Assembly (NCBI GenBank): GCA_030601965.1
Contig: JAUWAR010000011.1
Span: forward strand, 1 to 18,857
Source: a bacterium
Lineage (GTDB): Bacteria; Hydrothermota; UBA3073; JACQXS01; JAUWAR01
Reading direction: 5' to 3'
Length of the DNA: 18,857 nucleotides
Below are positions 1 through 7,517 of the stretch, one piece after another (the first letter of the stretch is position 1; the number at the start of each line of letters is the position of its first letter). Both the position numbers and the translations under genes were made by a program. The notes beneath the pieces were generated by a model. That model searched no databases. It had not been told where the DNA came from and saw only the letters and a program-made list of their open reading frames with translations.

Positions 1-1337
1 AATCTCTCTAAATCTCTGACCTTTTTCTCAAGCTCTTTGCTGTACTTCTCCGCCTCATCAGCCCTCGCATTCTCCACAGCTGCTGTTTTTTCCTTTTCCT
101 GCAAATGCTTGAGTTCGGTGATGTCTTCGTGCATTACGACAACATTAGTTACCTTGTTGGTTGCATCAAAAATCGGGAATAACCTACTTTTCGCAACTGT
201 CTTTTTGCTTTCATAAGGTGAAATAAACTCTATTTCTGGTGTTTCAACTATTTTCCCGCTCAAAGCTTCTTTCATGTACTTGACCACGCCCTGTCGCACA
301 TTCACAGGTTCTGTCAGGGCATTCATCCCCAGCACCATCTCTTTTTTTGGGATAGCGTAAGCTTTCAGAAATGCTTTATTAACCATCACACAAATCCCCC
401 CTGAGTCTATCACGAAAGTTGGAAGCGGTGATTGCTCGATAAGGCTCTCCAAAAACCGACTTTTAGTTTTGATTTCCTCTTCCGCTTTCTTGAGTTCGGT
501 GATGTCCCTGATTAATGTTATAATGTTCTTGAGATTACCTTTAGCATCTTTAATTGTCGAGGAAGTGACACTTATTGGTACCTCCCTGCCATCTTTCGTT
601 AAAACTATGGTCTCCACGGGCTTCCTAACAATGCCTGTTTTAATTACCTCTCCTATGGTCTTCAAGATAAACTCTATATCCTCAGGTTTGACGAAAGTCT
701 CGGACATGTCATCCACGCTTTTCCCAATTACTTCTTCTGGTTTCCAGCCAAACATTTTTGTGTATGCCGGGTTAACGGTGACTATCCTACCATCCAGGTC
801 GAGTACGTTCAACGCATCTGGTATCGCATCAATTAATTTTGCCTTCTCCCTGTCTGTTGCTGCTTTCGCACGCTCCCTCTCTGCCTGCTTGAGCTCGGTG
901 ATGTCCCTTAAAACAATAATAGTCTGTTCGGGTTCACCATTTTCATCTCTTAGGAGAGTTCCATTCACGCTAATTGGAAATTCCTCTCCGCCTTTAGTAA
1001 CACCAGTAAACTCAACATTTTTTATAACACCTCTTATGATAGTTTCTTGTAGTGTTTCTATTGCCTTTTGTATTTCTTCTTTTGCAATAAAAGAATAAAT
1101 GGGGTTTCCGATCACTTCCTCTATTTTGTAACCAAATCTTTTTAACACTGCCTTATTTGCTTGCAATGCTTGAAGCTCCATATCGGTAATAACAACACCA
1201 TCAATCATTCCCTCAATAATTTCTGCTGCTGCAAATTTCTTCTCTCCCGGAGACTTGAGTTTGATTCCTTTCATCTCTTTTTCTTTATTCCCCGCCATTG
1301 GCGGGACTCCCTTTGGTCGTTTTTTTTTCTTAAACAT
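1..1337 (-). CDS. Multi-PAS sensor protein, C-terminus beyond window
   Basis: Reading the minus strand from ATG at 1337 gives 445 uninterrupted codons that run off position 1, so the gene is incomplete. Three PAS domains follow one another at about residues 30-150, 165-283 and 295-410. Each ends in the same linker, DITELK, at residues 145-150, 278-283 and 405-410. Each PAS core shows typical features such as the VNPAYTKMFGWKPEEVIGKS stretch in PAS2. After PAS3 the chain turns into a charged heptad-like coiled coil (ELEKKVRDLER). Such PAS-plus-coiled-coil proteins sense redox state or small ligands and pass the signal to an output domain; here that domain lies outside the window, so it could be a histidine kinase, a cyclase or nothing enzymatic. 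There is no signal peptide and it should be cytoplasmic. The SD GGAGG lies in the last codons of the SCP2-like gene, whose stop is 2 bases upstream, so the two are translationally coupled. Confidence 0.9.
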   Translation of the reverse strand, partial: MFKKKKRPKGVPPMAGNKEKEMKGIKLKSPGEKKFAAAEIIEGMIDGVVITDMELQALQANKAVLKRFGYKIEEVIGNPIYSFIAKEEIQKAIETLQETIIRGVIKNVEFTGVTKGGEEFPISVNGTLLRDENGEPEQTIIVLRDITELKQAERERAKAATDREKAKLIDAIPDALNVLDLDGRIVTVNPAYTKMFGWKPEEVIGKSVDDMSETFVKPEDIEFILKTIGEVIKTGIVRKPVETIVLTKDGREVPISVTSSTIKDAKGNLKNIITLIRDITELKKAEEEIKTKSRFLESLIEQSPLPTFVIDSGGICVMVNKAFLKAYAIPKKEMVLGMNALTEPVNVRQGVVKYMKEALSGKIVETPEIEFISPYESKKTVAKSRLFPIFDATNKVTNVVVMHEDITELKHLQEKEKTAAVENARADEAEKYSKELEKKVRDLER

Positions 1338-1339
1338 TT

Positions 1340-1726
1340 TTATTCCTCCTCTACTTTTTCCTTAGAGGCTATTTCCTTACCTATCTTTGGCATGACACTC
1401 AATGGGGTGGCAATTTTTCCAATCTCAGCCCAGGTGCCTTTAGTCATTTTCATTTTACCGGTAGCCATGAGGATCATACCGTAGGCCTTGCCGGTCATTA
1501 AATCGAAGAAGTCCTTCTTTGAAATCTCAAACTGAAAGTCTGGGTTCTCTACCCCTCCTTCCAAAAAATTAAGTTCTCCCTTATCAATCAAGATGGTGAG
1601 AGGTTGCTCCTCATCATTTTTGAGAATCATTGTAATCGTAACAACCGTATCTTTAATCTTCTCCTTTAATTCCTTATCCTGGTTAGCGAGTTCCACTGCT
1701 TTTTTAGTCAATTCAACAATATCCAT
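1340..1726 (-). CDS. SCP2-like sterol/lipid-binding domain protein
   Basis: This 128-residue protein is close to the size of a single sterol-carrier-protein-2 fold. It has an N-terminal helix, then beta strands (VVTITMILKNDEEQPLTILI), and the family-like pattern of ligand-lining strands followed by FEISKKDFFDLMTGKAYGMILMATGKMKMTKG, split here as a D/K-rich helix, MTGKAYGMILMATGKM and a final helix. SCP2 domains bind lipids or other hydrophobic ligands non-catalytically; the ligand here is unknown. There is no signal peptide, so it is likely cytosolic. No Shine-Dalgarno sequence precedes ATG 1726. A good promoter (1824-1851, minus) lies about 100 bases upstream. The next gene, a PAS sensor, begins 2 bases after this stop, which suggests that the two act together, for example lipid or hydrophobic signal sensing. 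The family call is by pattern, not by search. Confidence 0.75.
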   Translation of the reverse strand: MDIVELTKKAVELANQDKELKEKIKDTVVTITMILKNDEEQPLTILIDKGELNFLEGGVENPDFQFEISKKDFFDLMTGKAYGMILMATGKMKMTKGTWAEIGKIATPLSVMPKIGKEIASKEKVEEE

Positions 1727-1755
1727 TGTTTATATAACACGAATATGCATGAATT

Positions 1756-1785
1756 ATCTGTGCCCATCTATGTGAATCAGTGTGC
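1756..1785. repeat. Three imperfect 10-bp units (ATCTGTGNNN)
   Basis: ATCTGTGCCC, ATCTATGTGA and ATCAGTGTGC lie head to tail between the SCP2-like start and its promoter. They would be in the 5' leader of that minus-strand transcript. The 10-base period is close to one DNA helix turn. It may be a degraded dispersed repeat or a binding site; nothing in the sequence decides. Confidence 0.5.
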
Positions 1786-1823
1786 TTCCGCTATTTGTTT
1801 GACCTTCTAAAAAGCGTTAGATT

Positions 1824-1851
1824 ATTTTACCTCGTGAATTCAAAATGTCAA
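1824..1851 (-). promoter_or_regulatory. Promoter for the SCP2-like/PAS operon
   Basis: On the minus strand TTGACA (1851-1846) is followed after 16 bases by TAAAAT (1829-1824), a 6/6 and 5/6 match to the sigma-70 consensus. The -35 is preceded by a T tract, giving the 12-base TTTTTCTTGACA element seen at other promoters in this window. The predicted leader is about 90 bases. Confidence 0.7.
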
Positions 1852-1913
1852 GAAAAAAAGGGGGAATGTTGGGTAAGAAAAGGGTATCTTTTATCTGTGT
1901 CTTTCTCTGGTTA

Positions 1914-1948
1914 TTTTTCTTGACATCTTGACAAATTTAGAATAAGTT
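1914..1948 (+). promoter_or_regulatory. Promoter-like region of the glycan operon
   Basis: TTTTTCTTGACA (1914-1925) is an exact inverted copy of the element at 1846-1857. A second TTGACA lies at 1928-1933. The best-spaced -10 for the first -35 is TAAGTT (1943-1948, spacer 17), which is weak; TAGAAT at 1938-1943 is better in sequence but too close. Either way the start of transcription would fall within a few bases of the GTG at 1956. Confidence 0.5.
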
Positions 1949-1955
1949 AAATAAA

Positions 1956-2675
1956 GTGATTTGTGCTATCCATCAACCACAGTATTTACCCTGGATTGGA
2001 TATTTTGATAAGATGCAAAGGAGCGATGTATTTGTTCTTTTAGATGATGTGCAATATAAAAAAAACGAGTGGCAAAATAGGAATAAAATTAAGACACCCC
2101 AGGGGTGGCAATGGCTTACAGTGCCTGTGCATTATACTTTTGGAGAAAAGATTAATGAAGTCTTAATTAATAATGCTACTAATTGGGGTAAAAAGCATTG
2201 GCATGCTTTAGTTGTTAATTATAGTGGAACTACTTATTTTAAAGATTACAAAGATTTTTTTGAAGAGGTTTATAACAAGCAATGGAAGTATTTATGGGAG
2301 CTTAATATTTATTTAATCAAGGAATTATCTGCATTTTTAGGAATAGAAACGAGGTTAATAAAATCCTCGGAATTACAGGTAGAGGGAGAAAAAACTGAGA
2401 GGTTAGTTCGTATTTGTAAGAAATTAAAAGCCGACACCTACCTTTCGGGTAATGGTGCAAGGGAGTATTTAGACTTGAATTTATTTAAGAGAGAAAAGGT
2501 AAAAGTGATTTTTCAAGATTTTGAGCATCCTGTTTATCCTCAGATGAGATGGAGAAAGAATGAAGAACACAGGCAAGATGCCTGTGCCACCGATGATGAT
2601 TTCCAGCCAAATATGTCAGTAGTAGATTTGCTTTTTAATTGTGGTAAAAAATGTACGAAGAATATTGGGGTTTAA
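1956..2675 (+). CDS. WbqC-like family protein
   Basis: The N-terminus (MICAIHQPQYLPWIGYFDKM) carries the HQPxYLPWxGYFxK signature of the WbqC-like family, followed by FVLLDDVQYKKNEWQNRNKI, a second hallmark. The family occurs in O-antigen and other surface-glycan loci and is linked to modification of amino sugars; the reaction is not settled. The protein is 239 residues, close to the family's usual size. The only usable start is GTG at 1956, since an in-frame TAG lies at 1938; there is no Shine-Dalgarno sequence. Residues about 205-213 (HRQDACATD) come from an in-frame palindromic repeat and are unlikely to be native. The family's usual end (DLLFNCG) is followed here by about 10 extra residues that overlap the next gene by 25 bases. 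It is the first gene of a six-gene operon. Confidence 0.85.
   Translation: MICAIHQPQYLPWIGYFDKMQRSDVFVLLDDVQYKKNEWQNRNKIKTPQGWQWLTVPVHYTFGEKINEVLINNATNWGKKHWHALVVNYSGTTYFKDYKDFFEEVYNKQWKYLWELNIYLIKELSAFLGIETRLIKSSELQVEGEKTERLVRICKKLKADTYLSGNGAREYLDLNLFKREKVKVIFQDFEHPVYPQMRWRKNEEHRQDACATDDDFQPNMSVVDLLFNCGKKCTKNIGV
2568..2586. repeat. Palindromic repeat inserted in frame in the wbqC-like gene
   Basis: CACAGGC-AAGAT-GCCTGTG is a perfect 7-bp stem with a 5-base loop. With its flanks it encodes HRQDACAT, a peptide I recognise from memory as a recurrent translation of a repeat found across many uncultured bacterial genomes. It sits in a hydrophilic stretch just before the conserved FQPNMSVVDLLFN end. 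Confidence 0.75.
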
Positions 2676-3445
2676 AAGAGAAACCTTTTGAGAATACACC
2701 TGACCCTCGCTTCCTATATCGGTCGCCTCAGCATGAGGAGGCTTTATCCCGACTTATCTATTTAGTGAGAGAAGGAAAAGGGGCAGGTATGCTAACGGGT
2801 GTGTTTGGTTGCGGAAAAACGGTTCTTGGAAGGGCACTTTGCAAAGAACTGGAAAAAGATGTCTATAAAGTTGGTTTTGTTAATAACCCTCGTTTAGGAG
2901 ATGTGGATTTATTAAGAATGATTACTTACCAATTAGGGAGCGTTGAATTACCTGATAGAAAGACAGATATTTTAATTAGTTTGGAAAAACTTTTAACTAA
3001 CAATATTAAAGATGGTAAAAAGACAGTGATTGTTATAGATGAGGCTCATATAATTGAAGATAAAAATGTTTTTGAAGAAATAAGATTATTATTAAATTTT
3101 CAACTGGAGGACAAATTTTTACTAACTCTCATTTTATTAGGACAGCCTGAGTTAAACAAGAAGATTGAAGAGAACAAACAATTGGCTCAGCGTATTGCTA
3201 TGCGCTATCATTTAGAGGGGCTAAATCAGGAGGAAACAGCCAACTATATAAAACATCGTTTAGAGATAGCCGGAGGTGAGTATGGGATTTTTGTACCACC
3301 AGCAGCAGGGTTAATTTTTGAAAGGACAGGTGGTATTCCTCGGCGGATAAATCAAGTTTGCGATATGTGTTTATTTACGGGGTTTGCCAAGAAAGTTAAA
3401 ATTATAGACGAAGAAATAGTTAAAGAAGCAATAAGTAGTTTGTAA
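2651..3445 (+). CDS. ExeA-like AAA+ ATPase
   Basis: The protein starts with the ExeA-family signature (MYEEYWGLKEKPFENTPDPR, with FLYRSPQHEEAL after it). The P-loop is GVFGCGKT (residues 50-57), Walker B plus sensor region VIVIDEAH (126-133), then LLGQPEL and an Arg-rich RIAMRYHLEGL stretch, and a C-terminal winged-helix-like lid (GGIPRRINQVCD). At 264 residues it is the ATPase core only, without the peptidoglycan-binding and membrane parts of Aeromonas ExeA. Relatives serve type II secretion, DNA transposition (TnsC/MuB-like) or polysaccharide export loci. Its place between wbqC-like and sugar genes favours a role in surface-glycan assembly or its control. It starts inside the 3' end of the wbqC-like gene, without a Shine-Dalgarno sequence, so translation is probably coupled. 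Confidence 0.85.
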   Translation: MYEEYWGLKEKPFENTPDPRFLYRSPQHEEALSRLIYLVREGKGAGMLTGVFGCGKTVLGRALCKELEKDVYKVGFVNNPRLGDVDLLRMITYQLGSVELPDRKTDILISLEKLLTNNIKDGKKTVIVIDEAHIIEDKNVFEEIRLLLNFQLEDKFLLTLILLGQPELNKKIEENKQLAQRIAMRYHLEGLNQEETANYIKHRLEIAGGEYGIFVPPAAGLIFERTGGIPRRINQVCDMCLFTGFAKKVKIIDEEIVKEAISSL

Positions 3446-3458
3446 GTGAGGGGGCAGG

Positions 3459-4073
3459 ATGAATATTTTAGCCGTAGGTGCTCATCCAGATGATATAGAA
3501 TATGGGTGTGGTGGGACACTTCTTAAATATAAAAAGAAAGGACATAAGATACATCTTTTTGTACTAACAGGTGGTGAACAAAGTGGAAGCGAGATTATAC
3601 GAAAAAAGGAACAAAAGCGTGCAGCGGAATTATTAGGAACACCGGAGGTTATATGGGGTGGCTTTAAGGACACTGAGCTATCTATGGGGAGAGAGTTACT
3701 CTCAAGAATGGATTCGGTAATTGCAGAGGTAAAACCGGATGAAATTTATGTAAACTATCCAAATGATGCTCATCAGGACCATCGTGTATGTGCCGAGTGC
3801 ACTATTACTGCTTGTCGGTATCAGAAGAGAGTGCTCCTTTACGAAGATTACACAACTCGCAATTTTGAACCTAATATATTTGTTGACATTAAAGATGTTC
3901 TCAGTGAAAAAGTAAAACTTCTTGCACAACATCATTCACAGGTAAGTAAAGTGTATCCAACTGGGCTTGACATGCTTGAAAGCGTAAGGTCTATTGCCAG
4001 TTTCAGGGGGTTTCAGGGAAAAGTGAAATATGCTGAAGGATTTGTGGCTTTAAGATATATGCTTGAGATATGA
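3459..4073 (+). CDS. PIG-L/LmbE-family N-deacetylase
   Basis: The zinc-site motif AHPDD lies at residues 8-12, followed by GCGGT, and the second metal motif HQDH at 105-108. The length, 204 residues, is usual for bacterial PIG-L enzymes. Members hydrolyse the N-acetyl group of GlcNAc-type sugars linked to inositol, malate, lipid carriers or nucleotides; the Asp of AHPDD acts as general base. Neighbours (aminotransferase, WecA-family transferase, WbqC-like) make an amino-sugar substrate likely. The true substrate cannot be read from sequence. It is cytoplasmic. The start ATG 3459 has a G-rich Shine-Dalgarno (GAGGGGG) 13 bases after the previous stop. The last base pairs overlap the DegT start as ATGA. 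Confidence 0.9.
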   Translation: MNILAVGAHPDDIEYGCGGTLLKYKKKGHKIHLFVLTGGEQSGSEIIRKKEQKRAAELLGTPEVIWGGFKDTELSMGRELLSRMDSVIAEVKPDEIYVNYPNDAHQDHRVCAECTITACRYQKRVLLYEDYTTRNFEPNIFVDIKDVLSEKVKLLAQHHSQVSKVYPTGLDMLESVRSIASFRGFQGKVKYAEGFVALRYMLEI

Positions 4074-5131
4074 TTCCTCATTCAAAACTCACCTTTGATG
4101 AGACTGATTACAAAGCAGTAATGGAGGTGATGCGTTCTGGATATATTAGTCAGGGAGAGAAGGTAAAAGAATTTGAGAAAAAACTTGCTTCATATATTGG
4201 GGTGAAAGGTGGAGTTGCAGCATCTTCTGGGACATCTGCCCTACATCTTGCTTTAATCGCTTTAGGCATCAAAGAGGGAGATGAAGTGATACTACCGACT
4301 TATGTTTGCACTGCGCCCCTTAATGCAATATATTATACAGGGGCAAAACCTGTAATTGTCGATATAACGGGAGATGATTTCAACCTGTCAATTCGAGAGA
4401 TAAAGAAGAAACTAACGGATAGAACTAAAGCAATTATAGTTGTTCATATGTTTGGACATCCAGCAGATATGGATGAAATCGTGAATATAGGGGTTCCGGT
4501 AATTGAGGATTGTGCTCATTCTATTGGAGCGGGGTATAAGAAAACAGAGTATCAGAGTATCAGAGCATCAGAGTATCAGAAGGTTGGGAGTTTTGGGGCT
4601 CTTTCTATATTTTCTTTTTATGTAACAAAAATGCTTGCCTCAGGAGAAGGGGGAATGGTTCTCTCTAATGATGAAAAATTGCTCTCAAAGATAAATGACC
4701 TCAGAGACTATGACAAGAAAGATGATTTCAAGGTGCGGTTTAATTATAAAATGACAGATATAGAAGCGGCTCTTGGGCTTAATCAACTCAAGAAGCTTCC
4801 AGTATTTATCAAGAGAAGGAGAGAGATAGCGAGAAAATATGATAAAGCTTTCTCTGGTAGTTTCAATACGCCGTCTAATTTAAGAGAGAGTGTGTTCTAT
4901 AGATATGTAATGAGACTGAAGGGAGATGTAGAAATATACATAAATGAGTTAACGAACCGTGGGGTTGAATGCAAGAAGCCTGTATATAAGCCACTTCACA
5001 GGTATTTTGGACTCCTGGATTTTCCAGTTGCCGAGAGGATTTATAAATCTGCAATTTCTATCCCTATATATCCGGCACTTACAGATGGAGAAGTAAATTT
5101 TATTATAGAAACAATTACTACCGTGTGCTGA
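4070..5131 (+). CDS. DegT/DnrJ/EryC1-family sugar aminotransferase
   Basis: This is a PLP-dependent enzyme of 353 residues that would convert a nucleotide keto-sugar to an amino sugar. Visible motifs are the phosphate-binding SSGTSALHL (52-60), EDCAHSIGA with the PLP-ring Asp (146-154), the Schiff-base Lys in SFYVTKM (Lys187), GEGG (192-195) and the dimer-interface FNYKMTDIEAALGL (224 on). Residues 159-170 (TEYQSIRASEYQ) are an insertion relative to the usual GxxYKGKKVGSFG run and are encoded by an 8-bp tandem array; the frame is restored afterwards, so the enzyme is probably intact. ATG 4070 overlaps the previous stop (ATGA). The sugar could be dTDP- or UDP-linked; sequence does not decide. 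Confidence 0.93.
   Translation: MIPHSKLTFDETDYKAVMEVMRSGYISQGEKVKEFEKKLASYIGVKGGVAASSGTSALHLALIALGIKEGDEVILPTYVCTAPLNAIYYTGAKPVIVDITGDDFNLSIREIKKKLTDRTKAIIVVHMFGHPADMDEIVNIGVPVIEDCAHSIGAGYKKTEYQSIRASEYQKVGSFGALSIFSFYVTKMLASGEGGMVLSNDEKLLSKINDLRDYDKKDDFKVRFNYKMTDIEAALGLNQLKKLPVFIKRRREIARKYDKAFSGSFNTPSNLRESVFYRYVMRLKGDVEIYINELTNRGVECKKPVYKPLHRYFGLLDFPVAERIYKSAISIPIYPALTDGEVNFIIETITTVC
4545..4579. repeat. 8-bp tandem repeat (CAGAGTAT)4.4 inside the DegT gene
   Basis: Units at 4545, 4553, 4561 (CAGAGCAT, one mismatch) and 4569 are followed by a partial CAG. The array is in frame as it stands. Because 8 is not a multiple of 3, gain or loss of one unit would shift the frame upstream of the PLP lysine. 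Confidence 0.9.
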
Positions 5132-6234
5132 TGAGAAAATGGTTTAAGACCCTATTGCCTATTGTTCTTATACCTGTTTTAATTCTTCTGAGAATAAGAG
5201 GAAATCCTCAAGGATTTCATATCCAGTGTATCACTCTACTTGTTCTTTCTCTATTCCTTGTCACCCTTTTCACCCCCTTAGCCAAAAGGATTGCTATTAG
5301 ATTAAAGATACTCGATTATCCAGATGAAAGAAAAGTTCATACCACTCCAATGCCTGCTCTCGGTGGTATAGCGATTGCAACGTCTTTTTGCCTTGTCATC
5401 CTTATAAATTTTCGCTTCTCCATCGAGATGAAAGGAATTATTGTGGGAGGGGTTCTACTGCTCCTAACAGGATTTGTAGATGATATAAAGCCTCTTCCTG
5501 TGTTTTTGAAACTTTTTATTCAGATTATAGCATGTGTTATCCTTGCAAAATGTGGGGTGATGGTCTCATTTCTTCCAGATACAGTCTTGGGAAAAGTGGG
5601 AGAATTTTTTATTACCTTTATCTGGGTTATATGGGTCATAAATGCAGTCAACTTCTTTGATGGGCTTGATGGACTTGCAAGTGGGCTTGTGGCGATTGCA
5701 TCTTTCTTTTTTCTAATCGTTGGGATTCAAACTCATCAAGTGTACTTTAGCTATCTTGCAGCCAGTCTTATTGGTGCTTGTATTGGATTCCTTGTCTACA
5801 ATTTTCACCCAGCAAATATATTTCTTGGAGATGCAGGCTCGGGCTTCTTAGGATTTACTCTGGGCGCATTAGCAGTTATGGGAGGGTGGTCCGAAAGGGG
5901 CCCTGCTGTTGCTCTTTCTGTCCCATTACTTATTCTTGGAGTACTTGCATTTGACATGCTATACATAATTGTATCACGGATAATGAAGGGCGAGACAAGA
6001 ACTGTAAAGAAAATTTTTGAATATGTAGGGAAGGACCATCTTCACCATCGTCTTATGGATATTGGATTTACACACCGTCAGACTGTAGTATTCATTTATC
6101 TCTTGAGCGTCTCCATGGGGCTTGGGGCTGTAGTTCTCAGAACAAGTATCTCTCCATCAAATGTTTCCTTTCTCCTAACTCAGGCGGTTATCATATTTCT
6201 AACTTTGAGTCTCCTGATGCGTGTAAAAAGATGA
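5131..6234 (+). CDS. WecA/MraY-family undecaprenyl-phosphate sugar-1-phosphate transferase
   Basis: The product is a polytopic membrane enzyme of 367 residues with about 10-11 hydrophobic segments. Family motifs are in order: HTTPMPALGG (70-79), GFVDD with the Asp pair (114-118), NAVNFFDGLDGLA (171-183), GDAGSG (233-238) and the basic cytoplasmic loop DHLHHRL (302-308). The HxHHRL loop points to the WecA/TagO branch, which moves GlcNAc-1-P or a similar HexNAc-1-P to undecaprenyl phosphate, rather than MraY. It would start a lipid-linked glycan. I chose ATG 5131, which overlaps the DegT stop by one base (TGATG); GTG at 5125, two codons earlier, is possible. The end overlaps the next gene as ATGA. 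Confidence 0.92.
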   Translation: MRKWFKTLLPIVLIPVLILLRIRGNPQGFHIQCITLLVLSLFLVTLFTPLAKRIAIRLKILDYPDERKVHTTPMPALGGIAIATSFCLVILINFRFSIEMKGIIVGGVLLLLTGFVDDIKPLPVFLKLFIQIIACVILAKCGVMVSFLPDTVLGKVGEFFITFIWVIWVINAVNFFDGLDGLASGLVAIASFFFLIVGIQTHQVYFSYLAASLIGACIGFLVYNFHPANIFLGDAGSGFLGFTLGALAVMGGWSERGPAVALSVPLLILGVLAFDMLYIIVSRIMKGETRTVKKIFEYVGKDHLHHRLMDIGFTHRQTVVFIYLLSVSMGLGAVVLRTSISPSNVSFLLTQAVIIFLTLSLLMRVKR

Positions 6235-7448
6235 TACTCTTTTCTCTTGTATTATTGCTCACTGGGGGATATCAAAATGTGCCAGGTATTATTGATGTCG
6301 CCACAGAGGTAAGTAATGGTATTTACTCCATAAAAAAGATAGCAGAACTTGCCAGAACTCGGGGTATAAAAGTTGTTATTTATGCAGACCATTTTCTTGA
6401 AAGGATAGAATATGGTATCCCACCTTTTAGGAATATAATAAAGAAAACTATAAAGATGAGATGTATAAAAGAATACGGGATAGAAAAATATATAAGTGAG
6501 ATAGATAGAGTGAATAGACTTTTCCCTGATATGCTACTTATCCCGGGATGCGAAGTTCGTCCAATACATTACTGGACTGGAAGTGCTATAAAGAAAAGCC
6601 TTGTACTCCATAATATGCAGAAGAAATTTCTCATAATTGGACTTGGAGCTGAGGAGCTCGGGAAGTTACCTATTATTGGGAATGTAAGACTCTCATATGA
6701 CCAGTATCATGGAGACCCTGGATATACTCCCTATCAGGATGTTATTGATTATACAATAGATAATAATGGTGTTATCTTCTGGACTCTCCCTGAAGCTGGT
6801 GCAGAGGAAAAAAGAGGGGGAATAGTGATTAAAATGCCCCCTCATCCGGAGAGTCTTCTTAAAACTCACGGATATACTGGATTTGGCATAATATATGAGG
6901 GAATGAAAAAGATAGGTATTCCAGGAGGAATATGGGATGCGATTCTAAAAGAATATATGGAAGGGCAAAGGGAAAAGCCAATCTGGGCTATGGGAGAAAT
7001 TGATTACCATTATGAGGGAGATGCAGGGAGGAAAAGGATAGAAACGGTTCAAACAGTATTTTTGGTCAAAAAGTTTGACAAGGAGTCAGTAATAAATGCT
7101 ATGAGGAAAGGCAGAATGTACGCTATGAATAGAACAAGAGAACATGCTCTCTCACTTGATGAATTTAGTATAAATGGAAAAGCATGTATGGGAGATGAAA
7201 TAAAAATTTCAAGTACGCCAGTGTTGAGATTCAGGCTTTCTTCTGGTTTAGATTCAATAAAAGTAACAGTAAAAATAATAAGGTCTGGAGAAGTAGTAAG
7301 AGTATTCAACCTTATTACTCCTGTGGAGGTTCAGTTTAAGGATGAATATTTTAAGCCGGGTAAATGGGCATATTATCGACTTGCGATAAGAGGAGAGGGT
7401 TGTAGGGTATTTACTAATCCGATTTTTGTGAGATTTCCTCTACGCTGA
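6231..7448 (+). CDS. Secreted PHP-like protein, CehA/McbA type, N-terminal His pair missing
   Basis: A short hydrophobic N-terminus (residues 1-12) suggests export. What follows matches the opening of PHP-superfamily metallohydrolases (D-H-x-H...SDG, helix, TDH), but here it reads DVATEVSNG then YADH: the two N-terminal metal-binding His are Ala and Glu. Later metal-site-like motifs remain (PGCEV; GEIDYHYEG). The C-terminal 120 residues are a beta-rich domain as in CehA/McbA-type proteins (LSLDEFSINGKACMGDEI onward). The length is 405 residues. Known members are phosphoesterases or ester/amide hydrolases; this one may be a pseudoenzyme or use altered metal binding. It is last in the glycan operon, overlapping the previous gene by 4 bases, so a role at the cell envelope is plausible. 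Confidence 0.65.
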   Translation: MILFSLVLLLTGGYQNVPGIIDVATEVSNGIYSIKKIAELARTRGIKVVIYADHFLERIEYGIPPFRNIIKKTIKMRCIKEYGIEKYISEIDRVNRLFPDMLLIPGCEVRPIHYWTGSAIKKSLVLHNMQKKFLIIGLGAEELGKLPIIGNVRLSYDQYHGDPGYTPYQDVIDYTIDNNGVIFWTLPEAGAEEKRGGIVIKMPPHPESLLKTHGYTGFGIIYEGMKKIGIPGGIWDAILKEYMEGQREKPIWAMGEIDYHYEGDAGRKRIETVQTVFLVKKFDKESVINAMRKGRMYAMNRTREHALSLDEFSINGKACMGDEIKISSTPVLRFRLSSGLDSIKVTVKIIRSGEVVRVFNLITPVEVQFKDEYFKPGKWAYYRLAIRGEGCRVFTNPIFVRFPLR

Positions 7449-7517
7449 AATTAAAATCATTCAAGTCCAATAAACTCTCTAAGTGTAACCTCTGATATTG
7501 GTAGATGCAGTATCTGT

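Noticed and set aside
469..1098. 209-codon open frame on the plus strand
   Set aside because: It lies antisense to the PAS gene, whose minus-strand frame encodes recognisable PAS domains and linkers; the plus frame gives a low-complexity Ser/Leu-rich protein with no ribosome site.
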